Shown: positions 1 through 5,996, counted from the first letter of the stretch. The stretch is 6,049 nt of DNA from Chloroflexota bacterium (GCA_025350285.1 JANXYE010000165.1:1-6049); one strand, 5' to 3'. Notes: generated by a model not told the origin, from the sequence alone. Made by a program: numbers and translations.

Positions 1-24
1 CACGCCCACCTCTGCCCCTCCGCC

Positions 25-41
25 CACCTCACGTCTCGCGC
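25..41 (+). repeat. 17-bp direct repeat, copy 1
   Basis: The word cacctcacgtctcgcgc occurs here and again at 246-262 without a mismatch, 221 bp apart start to start. The first nine bases (cacctcacg) recur at 306-314. The match stops at both ends, so it is not part of a longer exact duplication. On the minus strand it reads as a purine-rich word, gcgcgagacgtgaggtg. Its function is unknown. Confidence 0.7.
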
Positions 42-59
42 CTACCGTTTCTCGCCTAC
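32..59 (+). repeat. Imperfect tandem of a 14-bp unit
   Basis: Two adjacent 14-bp units, cgtctcgcgcctac at 32-45 and cgtttctcgcctac at 46-59, agree at 12 of 14 positions. The first overlaps copy 1 of the 17-bp direct repeat. This suggests decayed tandem duplication. Only two units are recognisable. Confidence 0.55.
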
Positions 60-245
60 TCGGGCCATCCGCCACTCCCAGCTACCACAGGCCCACCTCC
101 ACACTCCTTCCACTGCACCTCGGCACGATCCCCGCATCCAGACCACTGGACAGCCCCATGCCAACCACATCCTGCTGGCCGCCAGCGACAACCCGCACAC
201 CGCATCCGAACAGCGGCGGCGCGGACACGGCGGTGCGCGCGTCCA

Positions 246-262
246 CACCTCACGTCTCGCGC
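246..262 (+). repeat. 17-bp direct repeat, copy 2
   Basis: Exact second copy of the word at 25-41. A further 9-bp word, accacatcc, starts one base after this copy (263-271) and also occurs at 164-172, so the region is built of short shared words rather than one clean repeat unit. Confidence 0.7.
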
Positions 263-382
263 ACCACATCCCTCCTCCCTCGTCCACAAGTGGTCACCAC
301 ACGTTCACCTCACGAAATTCCGCGCGGGCGTGGCGTCCTCCCTGGCGAGGACTTGGCCGTGAGGGCCAGGCCCGGTGCACGG

Positions 383-2941
383 TCAACCGCCGGGCTTGCC
401 GCCCTCGACCTTCGTGACCCGATCCCGCAGCGCCCGGTTCTCGTCTCGAAGCTTCTCCAGGTCGTCCCGCAGGGCCTTCACTTCGGCGGTCGTATCGGTC
501 CCCTTGCGGATGTTGAGGGCGGCTTCGCGGGCCGCACGTACGCCCCGTCCGTCGAGTTCGCGGGCTGCCATGGCGTCCAGCGCGTCCACCTGGCGCTCAT
601 CCATGATCGCTCGCAGGGCGCCAGCGGCGGCGCTCCGGATGCGGAAGTCGGGGTCCCGCAGGAGTGTGCCGAGGTCCTCGCCGAGGGGGCGTTTGCGTTC
701 GGGGAAGCAAGCACCGAGGCGGCCAACGGCGGAGGTAGCAGCCTGTCGCGACTGGTGCGGGGCGCCATACTTCGCGGCCGTGAGGAGATGCTCGAAGCCG
801 CGTTCGTCGCGCAGTTCCACGAAGCCGTCGATGCAACCCTGGCGGATCAGCTGGCGGAACGATGGGCGCTCCATCCCGGCGACCAGCCTGTCAAAGGAGC
901 CGGCGACGCGGAGTTTGCCGATGGAGCGATGGGCTTCGGACTCGACGAACCAGGACTGATCCCGTTTCGCCAACGGGTCGAGGGCGCGGAAGACGGATTC
1001 GTCGCCGCGGAACTCGCCGAGGGCGGCCACCACGGCCCGGCGCACCTTGTGCTGGCGGGCGTTGAGGCAGGAGATGAGGGCGTCCCGCGCGGCCTCGGTG
1101 CGGACGGCGCCGAGCGCTTTCGCCGCCGCCGCGCTCACGCCCCACCAGCGATCACCTTTGACGGCGGCGGTCAGGGCTTCCACGGCCGCTGCCCCACCCT
1201 TCTCGCCGAGGCTAGCGGCCGCCTGCTGGCGTCCGGCGATGTCGTCGTCGATGCGCAGCTGGAGCCGCAGCTCGCCGATCGACTTCTCGAAGTCGAGTTC
1301 CTTGAGGACCCGGTTGTAGGGGTCGAAGCGGCAGAGGTCCGGCTTCTTCGCAAGCGGGAACACAAAGGTGTGCTCGGCGCCGGACACCTCGACTTTGAAC
1401 GGCCGCGGGCGCGCACGGCCGGCCTGAAAGTCGATCGTGACCGGGATGCGGAAGATGGCGGCGCCGTTGTCGGTCTTCTGGGTCTGCTTCACGCAGACGC
1501 TGGCGGTGCTGGACGCCTCGTCCCAGGACCAGCTGACCTTGAAGCTCGGGTGGCCCGGGCGAAAGACGTATTGGTCGAAGAACCACTCCAGGTTGCGACC
1601 GGTTTCGGCCTCAATGGCGTCGATCAGGTCCTGAGTGATGACGCTCTTGTGCTGGTTGTCGCGCGTGTACCGCTGGAGCGAGCGGAAGAACTGGTCGTCC
1701 CCAAGCAACCCGCGCAGCGTGTGGAGGACCGCGGAGCCCTTTTCGTAGAGGTGACGGTCGAAGATGTCGATCGGCTCGCGCATGACCTTCGTGACGATCG
1801 GCCGCCGGTAACGCTCGCCGAAATAGGCGTCGGTGTTGACGATCACGCCCTGGCGGTAGTCGTCGATGCCGTGTTTAGACTCGTCCCAGAGGAGTTCGAG
1901 GTAGGTCGCGAAGCTTTCGTTCAACCATCCGTGTGACCAGTCGCGGCAGGTGAGTAGATCGCCGTACCACATGTGAGCGAGTTCGTGGGAGATCAGGTCA
2001 TCGCTCGTGAAGTCCCGGGCAGCCTTCGGATCGACGATGATGTTCCGGGTCATGGTCGTTGCGCTGGTGTTCTCCATGCCGCCGAAGACGAAGTCGCGGA
2101 CAACGATCTGGCTGTATTTCGCCCACGGGTAGGGCTGCCCGGTGAGCCGTTCGAAGAGGGCTATCATTTCGGGCGTGTTGGCGAAGGTGCGGGCGCCGTC
2201 CTCCGCGTCCTCGGCTTCGACGAAGTAGTCGATCGTCAGCCCTTCACGGCTCTGGTCGATGCGCTGGAACTCGCCGCAGGCAAGGGTGATGAGGTACGTC
2301 GGGAGGGGGAGCTCCTGGAGCCAGTGGAAGGTGCGCGTGCCACCGGGGTTCGCACGGTCCTCGACCAGGCGCCCGTTCGAAAGCGCGAACCAGTTCGAAG
2401 GGACTGTCGCGAGCATCTCGAGCGTCTGCTTCGTCCCTTCGTAGTCGTAGCAGGGGAACCAGAAGCGGGAGTCCTCATCCTGTCCCTGCGACCAGACTTG
2501 CAGCGGCTTGTCCGGGTAGGCTTCGTCCGGGCCGATGAAGTAGAGGCCAATCCGGGGGGTCGCTTCGTAGGTGATGGCGAGGATCAGCTCGGCGCCACGT
2601 TCGCGGGCCGGAGTGAGCACGACGTCCAGTACCGAACCGTCGTAGTGGAATGTCGCGGACTTACCATCGACGGTGACGGCGGAGATCCGCATGTCGATGG
2701 CGTCGAACGGGATGCGGGAGAGGCCGTCGTTGAGCGCGCGGACCGTGTGGGTCGCGGTCCCGCTGACGCGCTTAGCGGGCACATCAAGGGCGACATCGAG
2801 CTTGATGTGGCGGACATCCACGGCGCGGTCACGGGGCCAGCGGGGGGCGTCGCCGGGGAGGGCGTGCTCGGGTGAATCGCCGGGAGACGCGGAGTGCGCG
2901 CGGTGTTCGCGTGCGTCCCAGCTGGTTCGGTCGGTGGCCAT
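383..2941 (-). CDS. M1 family zinc aminopeptidase with HEAT repeats and C-terminal coiled coil
   Basis: This 852-residue metallopeptidase should remove N-terminal amino acids from peptides. Seen in the sequence: an N-terminal beta domain (about 40-215); the exopeptidase motif in the variant form GGMEN (287-291), whose Glu290 is expected to hold the substrate amino group; zinc site HELAH (319-323) with the third ligand Glu342 in NESFA and Glu320 as general base; and catalytic Tyr399 in YEKG. A beta segment (about 465-545) follows, then six or seven HEAT-like helical repeats (about 560-813) in place of the usual ERAP/PepN C-domain, and a heptad coiled coil (821-845). No signal peptide or membrane segment is visible, so it is probably cytoplasmic. 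The first 39 residues are polar and probably disordered. The ATG at 2941 is the first in-frame one, but it lacks a well-spaced Shine-Dalgarno and lies in a hairpin stem; a start near codon 41 (GTG) cannot be excluded. Family assignment is secure; the natural substrate is not known. Confidence 0.96.
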   Translation of the reverse strand: MATDRTSWDAREHRAHSASPGDSPEHALPGDAPRWPRDRAVDVRHIKLDVALDVPAKRVSGTATHTVRALNDGLSRIPFDAIDMRISAVTVDGKSATFHYDGSVLDVVLTPARERGAELILAITYEATPRIGLYFIGPDEAYPDKPLQVWSQGQDEDSRFWFPCYDYEGTKQTLEMLATVPSNWFALSNGRLVEDRANPGGTRTFHWLQELPLPTYLITLACGEFQRIDQSREGLTIDYFVEAEDAEDGARTFANTPEMIALFERLTGQPYPWAKYSQIVVRDFVFGGMENTSATTMTRNIIVDPKAARDFTSDDLISHELAHMWYGDLLTCRDWSHGWLNESFATYLELLWDESKHGIDDYRQGVIVNTDAYFGERYRRPIVTKVMREPIDIFDRHLYEKGSAVLHTLRGLLGDDQFFRSLQRYTRDNQHKSVITQDLIDAIEAETGRNLEWFFDQYVFRPGHPSFKVSWSWDEASSTASVCVKQTQKTDNGAAIFRIPVTIDFQAGRARPRPFKVEVSGAEHTFVFPLAKKPDLCRFDPYNRVLKELDFEKSIGELRLQLRIDDDIAGRQQAAASLGEKGGAAAVEALTAAVKGDRWWGVSAAAAKALGAVRTEAARDALISCLNARQHKVRRAVVAALGEFRGDESVFRALDPLAKRDQSWFVESEAHRSIGKLRVAGSFDRLVAGMERPSFRQLIRQGCIDGFVELRDERGFEHLLTAAKYGAPHQSRQAATSAVGRLGACFPERKRPLGEDLGTLLRDPDFRIRSAAAGALRAIMDERQVDALDAMAARELDGRGVRAAREAALNIRKGTDTTAEVKALRDDLEKLRDENRALRDRVTKVEGGKPGG

Positions 2942-2977
2942 AGGGCGGACGATCCTCGGAGGGGAGTCCGCCCTATG
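2939..2977 (-). promoter_or_regulatory. Perfect 12-bp inverted repeat enclosing the aminopeptidase start codon
   Basis: Arms at 2939-2950 (catagggcggac) and 2966-2977 (gtccgccctatg) are perfectly complementary, with a 15-nt loop at 2951-2965. In the minus-strand transcript the last three stem bases are the AUG of the aminopeptidase. The only Shine-Dalgarno-like word, GAGGA (2957-2953, 11 nt from the AUG), sits in the loop, where a neighbouring CCUC could partly mask it. An mRNA hairpin that limits initiation is the natural reading. A DNA operator or a terminator remnant of the preceding gene is also possible; there is no U-run after the stem. The inverted repeat is directly seen; its role is inferred. 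Confidence 0.6.
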
Positions 2978-3002
2978 CTACGGAGCGCGCCCGGAAGCAG
3001 CG

Positions 3003-3019
3003 AACGCGACATCCGCGTT
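3003..3019 (-). terminator. Small hairpin overlapping the DinB-like gene's stop codon
   Basis: Six-base arms, aacgcg (3003-3008) and cgcgtt (3014-3019), flank a 5-nt loop. On the minus strand the hairpin begins inside the TAA stop of the DinB-like gene. The bases after it (cgctgcttcc) form no U-tract, so it would be at best a weak terminator; it may be a chance GC-rich stem or protect the mRNA 3' end. Confidence 0.25.
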
Positions 3020-3470
3020 AGCCTCCGCGGGCCGTCCGCCGTTGATGGATCCAGCCGGTGTGTTGCGCCTCGTGGTCGCTCCGGAGGCCGGCCTCGCCGT
3101 ACAGCGACGGGTCGAGTGCACGCGGCGAGGCGGAGGTGATGGCGTCCAACACGCGCTGTCTCGATGTTTCCAACTCCCAGCGCACCTGCGCAAGCGACAG
3201 TCGGCGGCGGATGTCGTAGGCGACGGCGTTGACGGTGTCATCCTGTTCACCGGTGGTCCGCCAGGCGGACTCGTGTCCCGCGGAGATCCGCAGGATCTCT
3301 GTAGCCCGGATTTCGTCCCACGTCGCGAGATGCGCGAGGTGATCCTTGATCGACCAGCCATCAAGCGACGGCTCGATCAACAACCCGCCGCTGAGGTTGG
3401 CGATGGCCGATAGCAGGGCTTCCCGCGTCGAGCGGTAGTGTCGCAGCAATCCTTCTCTGTCTTCGGCCAT
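3018..3470 (-). CDS. DinB/DfsB-like four-helix-bundle protein
   Basis: This 150-residue protein fits the DinB superfamily of small metal-binding four-helix bundles, which includes DinB_2, bacillithiol/mycothiol-dependent transferases and ClbS/DfsB proteins. The signature is WSIKDHLAHLATWDE at residues 39-53, typical of the end of helix 1 and the start of helix 2, with His47 as the likely first metal ligand. His133 and His137 in the HEAQHTGWI segment are the other two likely ligands, close to the C-terminus as usual. Length matches the family. I chose the ATG at 3470 over a TTG at 3482 because a strong Shine-Dalgarno lies just upstream of it. The gene follows the 47-residue gene by 74 bp and precedes the aminopeptidase by 76 bp. 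The exact reaction cannot be read from the sequence; thiol-dependent transferase or detoxification roles are known for relatives. No signal peptide is visible. Confidence 0.88.
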   Translation of the reverse strand: MAEDREGLLRHYRSTREALLSAIANLSGGLLIEPSLDGWSIKDHLAHLATWDEIRATEILRISAGHESAWRTTGEQDDTVNAVAYDIRRRLSLAQVRWELETSRQRVLDAITSASPRALDPSLYGEAGLRSDHEAQHTGWIHQRRTARGG

Positions 3471-3472
3471 GG

Positions 3473-3479
3473 GATCACC
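3473..3479 (-). promoter_or_regulatory. Extended Shine-Dalgarno for the DinB-like gene
   Basis: The minus strand reads GGTGATC, then CC, then ATG. GGTGATC is fully complementary to the 16S rRNA 3' end (GATCACC), pairing further downstream along the anti-Shine-Dalgarno than the usual GGAGG, which explains the short 2-nt gap. It decides the ATG at 3470 as start. The word GGGTGATC also occurs 34 bp upstream (minus strand of 3507-3514) without a following start codon. Confidence 0.6.
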
Positions 3480-3544
3480 CAAAACTCTGTTCGCTGGAGG
3501 TTAAGCGATCACCCAGCAGTGAGGACCGGCAGGCGTCGTTGCGG

Positions 3545-3688
3545 TTAGCCGTTGGCGGGCGCCTCGGACTCGGGCGTGGGCTTGCGCTTGCCGACAACCG
3601 GCGGCGGCGGCGGAGTCGTGCTCTTCGGCTTCGCCACCTTGGGCTTCTTCTTCATGCCCTTGTCTTTGCCCATGCTGCGTTCGGCCAT
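3545..3688 (-). CDS. 47-residue Lys/Pro-rich small protein, unknown function
   Basis: I do not recognise a family. The frame runs from an ATG at 3688 to a TAA at 3545, with an excellent Shine-Dalgarno (GGAGGA, 5 nt before the ATG), which is the main reason to call it. The protein starts MAERSMGKDKGMKKKPK, has 10 Lys and 10 Pro in 47 residues, a run of five prolines at 26-30 encoded by five CCG codons, and an acidic tail (ESEAPANG). It has no hydrophobic stretch, so it should be soluble, basic and disordered, perhaps binding nucleic acid or the ribosome by charge. It lies 80 bp after the gamma-glutamyltransferase-like gene and 74 bp before the DinB-like gene. A longer overlapping frame here (3797-3501) lacks these features and is rejected. 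Confidence 0.68.
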   Translation of the reverse strand: MAERSMGKDKGMKKKPKVAKPKSTTPPPPPVVGKRKPTPESEAPANG

Positions 3689-3693
3689 TGGTG

Positions 3694-3699
3694 TCCTCC
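3694..3699 (-). promoter_or_regulatory. Shine-Dalgarno of the 47-residue gene
   Basis: GGAGGA on the minus strand, followed by CACCA and the ATG at 3688. It is one of the two best-formed ribosome-binding sites in the window and lies outside any other gene, which supports active translation of the small frame. Confidence 0.7.
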
Positions 3700-3737
3700 G
3701 GGTGGCGCGCCGCACATCGTGGGCCGCGATGGCAACG

Positions 3738-3746
3738 AGGATACCA
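3738..3746 (-). promoter_or_regulatory. Possible extended -10 promoter before the 47-residue gene
   Basis: In the 80-bp gap after the gamma-glutamyltransferase-like gene the minus strand reads TGGTATCCT, matching the extended -10 form TGnTAnnnT. No -35 hexamer is recognisable at the usual distance. If used, transcription would begin near 3731 and give a leader of about 43 nt for the small gene. In GC-rich DNA such matches are often chance. Confidence 0.2.
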
Positions 3747-3768
3747 CATTCGAGCGCGGGCCCGCCGC

Positions 3769-5343
3769 TTAGACCACGAGGGCGAGGCCCTCGCCACGAA
3801 TGTCGGCGGCAGCCGCGATTCCCGCGTCTTCGATGACGGCGACGTAGGACCGGCCGAACCGCCAGGCCTCGACGTTTTCGACGGTCAGTCCGGCCGCCTC
3901 GAACGCGGGCGTCAACTCATCTGGGCTGTGGGCTTCGACGAGCACCCGGCCGTAGTCGTGGTCGTTCGCAGACAACGAGCCGAGCGCCCAGCGGGGCAGG
4001 TCGAGCGCATCCTGCGGGTCCATGCCGAGGCGGAGGATCGCGTCAAGCACCTGGAGGTTCGTCTGGGGTTGTTGCATCGCCCCCGGTGTGCCGCCGACGG
4101 CGTGGAGCGAGCCGCCGGGATTCGTAACGAGGTAGGTGTGAAGCGTGTGCATCGGGCGCTTGCCCGGTGCAAGGACGTTCGGGTGGCGGTCCTCCAGGGA
4201 GAAGCCGCACATGCGGTTGTTCAGGAGGATGCCCGTCCCGGGGACGAACACGCCACTTCCCCAAACATCGTAGACGGACTGAATGAGCGAGACCGCGTTG
4301 CCATCGCTGTCGATGGCGAGCAGGTAGGTGGTGTCGCCATCGCGCGGCGGCCGGCCGCTGGGGGCGAGGTTCGGGAGCGTCCCCGAGGTTGCCGAGTCGA
4401 GCAGTTCCTGGGCGTCGAAGTCGACAGAGCCGGGGTCGCCAGCGAGCGCGGTGCGCAGCGTGAACGCTGTTTTGAGCGCCTCCTGCTGGAGCATGGCGGC
4501 CGGCTGGCCTGTCCGCTTTCCGAGCAGGCGTTCATAGACGACGGCGGCGAGCGGTAGCACGAAGCCCTGCGACGGCGGCGGCTGAGTGTGGAGGGTGAAC
4601 CCGGCAAAGGCCGCCTGGACGGGCACTTCCCAGCGCCCGGGGCCGTGCCAGTCGGCGGTGGTGAAGGCCGCGCCGCCTTCGTTGAGGGTGCCCAGGCAGG
4701 CCTCGGCGACCGAGCCTGCGTAGAACCCGGCCGCACCCTCGGAGGCGACGGCCTCGAGCGTGCGGGCCAGGTCGGTTTGCACGACGCGGGCCCCGGCCTG
4801 GGTGGCGTGGCCAAAGATCGACTCGAAGTACGTCCGCGGCTGGACCTTCTGGCTGCCGCGGACGGCGCTGGCCAGAGAACGCGAAGCCGGAAAGCCAGCG
4901 GCGGCGTAGCGGATGGCGGCCCCGAACAAGTCCGGCCAGGGGAGCCTCCCGAACCGCTCGTGGAGCTTCCGCCAGCCATCGACACATCCGGGCGTCGTGA
5001 CGGAGAGCGGACCGCCCCAGGGCATCGTGCCGCGGGCCTGGTAGTCCGCGAGCCGGGCCGAGGCCGGGGCGGGCCCGGAACTGTTGAGTGCATCGACCTC
5101 GCCGGTTCCGCCCTTGTAGGTCATGGCGAAGAGGTCGCCGCCGAGGTGACTGTTATGCGGTTGGACGACGACCATCACCGCGGCGGCGGCAATTGCCGCA
5201 TCGGCCGCCGAGCCGCCGGCGTGGAGGATGCGCAACCCTTCCTGCGCGGCGAGCGGGTGGTTGGCGGCAATGGCGGCGGTTGGCCCGCGGAACGCGCCTC
5301 GCAGGCGGGCCGGCATGCTTACCTGGCCTGCTCCATCAGCCAT
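3769..5343 (-). CDS. Gamma-glutamyltransferase-superfamily Ntn hydrolase (cytoplasmic)
   Basis: This 524-residue protein belongs to the self-cleaving Ntn hydrolases that include gamma-glutamyltranspeptidase, YwrD and oxamate amidohydrolase HpxW. The N-terminal signature AAIAANHPLAAQEGLRILHAGGSAADAAIAAA spans 23-54 in segments, followed by HLGGD (66-70). The expected autocleavage site is before Thr338 in DGDTTY, giving subunits of about 337 and 187 residues. GNAVSLIQS (348-356), LLNNRM (373-378) and the oxyanion-side GGTPG (417-421) follow. E. coli GGT has an FRE motif whose Arg binds the gamma-glutamyl carboxylate; the corresponding stretch here is LNSSG (86-90), so glutathione is not an assured substrate. 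No signal peptide is visible, unlike periplasmic GGT. The start at 5343 overlaps the peroxiredoxin by 25 bp and has GAGGAGG 7 nt upstream; ATG 5316 just after the peroxiredoxin stop is the alternative. Superfamily is secure; the reaction is not. Confidence 0.93.
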   Translation of the reverse strand: MADGAGQVSMPARLRGAFRGPTAAIAANHPLAAQEGLRILHAGGSAADAAIAAAAVMVVVQPHNSHLGGDLFAMTYKGGTGEVDALNSSGPAPASARLADYQARGTMPWGGPLSVTTPGCVDGWRKLHERFGRLPWPDLFGAAIRYAAAGFPASRSLASAVRGSQKVQPRTYFESIFGHATQAGARVVQTDLARTLEAVASEGAAGFYAGSVAEACLGTLNEGGAAFTTADWHGPGRWEVPVQAAFAGFTLHTQPPPSQGFVLPLAAVVYERLLGKRTGQPAAMLQQEALKTAFTLRTALAGDPGSVDFDAQELLDSATSGTLPNLAPSGRPPRDGDTTYLLAIDSDGNAVSLIQSVYDVWGSGVFVPGTGILLNNRMCGFSLEDRHPNVLAPGKRPMHTLHTYLVTNPGGSLHAVGGTPGAMQQPQTNLQVLDAILRLGMDPQDALDLPRWALGSLSANDHDYGRVLVEAHSPDELTPAFEAAGLTVENVEAWRFGRSYVAVIEDAGIAAAADIRGEGLALVV

Positions 5344-5795
5344 TTCAGGACCTCCTCACCGTGGGCGTCGGGCTTGACCTTCGGCCAGATCCGGGCCACG
5401 CGGCCATCGGGCGCGATCACGACCGTCGAGCGGATCATGCCTTCGTACTCTTTGCCATAGTTCTTCTTCATGCCCCAGGCGCCATAGGCACGGGCGACGG
5501 AGTGCTCTTTGTCATCGACCAGGAGTTGGAAGGGGAGTTCGTACTTTGTGGCGAATTTCTGGTGGGTGACGGCGGTATCGGGGCTCACGCCGAGCACGAC
5601 CGCGCCCTGCGCCCGCAACGCGGCGTGGTTATCGCGAAAGTTACAGGCTTCGCGGGTGCAGCCGGGGGTGTCGTCGCGCGGGTAGAAGTAGAGGACGACC
5701 CACTTGCCCTTCAGTCCGGCGAGGCGGACGTGATCGCCGGCCTGGTCCTGCAGGTCGAAGTCGGGGGCGGCCGAACCGGGCTCAGGTGCGGGCAT
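5319..5795 (-). CDS. bcp: Thioredoxin-dependent peroxiredoxin, Bcp/PrxQ type
   Basis: This 158-residue cytoplasmic enzyme should reduce hydrogen peroxide and organic hydroperoxides using thioredoxin. E. coli Bcp is 156 residues. Seen: the fold-opening GSAAPDFDLQDQAG (7-20), the active-site block YFYPRDDTPGCTREACNFRD (36-55) with Thr43, peroxidatic Cys46 and Cys51 five residues later, the arrangement of atypical 2-Cys PrxQ proteins, then GVSPD (69-73), the WGMKKNYGKEYEG segment (107-119) and Arg122 in IRSTVVIAPDG. The frame extends upstream to a TTG at 5873, but the added residues do not resemble the family and ATG 5795 has AGGAG 9 nt upstream, so I place the start there. It is the first gene of the cluster and overlaps the next gene by 25 bp. 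I see no recognisable OxyR or PerR site upstream. Confidence 0.96.
   Translation of the reverse strand: MPAPEPGSAAPDFDLQDQAGDHVRLAGLKGKWVVLYFYPRDDTPGCTREACNFRDNHAALRAQGAVVLGVSPDTAVTHQKFATKYELPFQLLVDDKEHSVARAYGAWGMKKNYGKEYEGMIRSTVVIAPDGRVARIWPKVKPDAHGEEVLKWLMEQAR
5351..5357 (-). promoter_or_regulatory. Shine-Dalgarno of the gamma-glutamyltransferase-like gene, inside the peroxiredoxin gene
   Basis: GAGGAGG on the minus strand, 7 nt before the ATG at 5343. The bases also encode Glu147-Glu148-Val149 of the peroxiredoxin. This favours the overlapping start over ATG 5316, which has only AGG before it, and implies translational coupling of the two genes. Confidence 0.65.
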
Positions 5796-5804
5796 CGGGC
5801 GAGG

Positions 5805-5810
5805 CTCCTG
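5805..5810 (-). promoter_or_regulatory. Shine-Dalgarno deciding the peroxiredoxin start
   Basis: CAGGAG on the minus strand with a 9-nt spacer to the ATG at 5795. It fits the family-based start; the upstream TTG at 5873 has no comparable site. Confidence 0.6.
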
Positions 5811-5971
5811 CGTGGTTTCGTGGACATAGCAATCGTACGAGATCAGACCGTGCGTGTGGTACGGGTAGATCAACGCGCCAGGCGTGGCAGATAGAGGATC
5901 CTGTCCGCCAGTGGCTCGTCCGACAGTAGGACTAGCAGGGTGATGAAAAAGGGGTCCCGCCAGCTACTGCA

Positions 5972-5994
5972 TAGACTAATGATCAGATAGTCTA
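5972..5994. promoter_or_regulatory. 7-bp inverted repeat around a TGATCA palindrome
   Basis: Arms tagacta (5972-5978) and tagtcta (5988-5994) are perfect complements with a 9-nt centre that contains the palindrome tgatca (5980-5985). It is AT-rich in a GC-rich window, about 180 bp upstream of the peroxiredoxin start. It could be an operator for a dimeric regulator or an RNA hairpin in a leader or in the 3' end of a gene beyond the window. I recognise no named box. Confidence 0.4.
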
Positions 5995-5996
5995 GG

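Larger units (their letters stand above)
1..382. other. Gene-free, C-skewed low-complexity region
   Basis: This is the stretch downstream of the aminopeptidase stop. The plus strand has far more C than G, roughly 4:1 by eye over the first 120 bases, so the minus strand is G-rich. It is full of CCACC/CACCTC-like words and contains a 17-bp direct repeat and a degenerate 14-bp tandem, listed separately. Several frames stay open on both strands only because T is scarce. Their translations are rich in His/Pro/Arg or Trp/Gly/Arg/Cys and look like no protein family. I see no tRNA, no CRISPR structure and no clear terminator. It reads as intergenic repeat-derived DNA. Confidence 0.6.

Noticed and set aside
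42..289. Two minus-strand frames of 81 and 77 codons, and an open plus-strand frame running in from position 1
   Set aside because: All lie in C-skewed low-complexity DNA, overlap one another, and give Trp/Arg/Gly/Cys-rich or His/Pro/Arg-rich products unlike folded proteins.
341..370. Possible terminator after the aminopeptidase stop (cctggc/gccagg, or tggcc/ggcca within it)
   Set aside because: Stems are only 5-6 bp and no T-run follows on the minus strand.
1..382. CRISPR array suggested by the repeated 17-bp word
   Set aside because: Only two full copies 221 bp apart, with no regular spacing and no cas genes in view.
158..1936. 592-codon plus-strand open frame opposite the aminopeptidase gene
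   Set aside because: It is antisense to a gene with intact M1 catalytic motifs. Its translation is compositionally biased and family-free, as expected when GC-rich third positions remove stop codons on the opposite strand.
1973..2875. 300-codon plus-strand open frame opposite the aminopeptidase N-terminal half
   Set aside because: Same mirror-frame effect; no recognisable domain and no good ribosome-binding site.
3501..3797. 98-codon minus-strand frame spanning the small Lys/Pro gene
   Set aside because: It is in a different frame, lacks a ribosome-binding site and starts inside the upstream gene. The 47-residue frame explains the region better.
3688..4557. Plus-strand open frames opposite the gamma-glutamyltransferase-like gene (3688-4557 and 4588-5460)
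   Set aside because: They shadow a gene with clear Ntn-hydrolase motifs and have no domain of their own.
5796..5873. Longer peroxiredoxin start at a TTG codon (5873)
   Set aside because: The 26 extra residues do not match the family, and the ATG at 5795 has AGGAG at reasonable spacing and gives the normal family length.
5946..5960. CCCCTTTTT on the minus strand as an intrinsic terminator
   Set aside because: The preceding GGGACCCC cannot form a stem with a permissible loop, and no other stem ends at the T-run.
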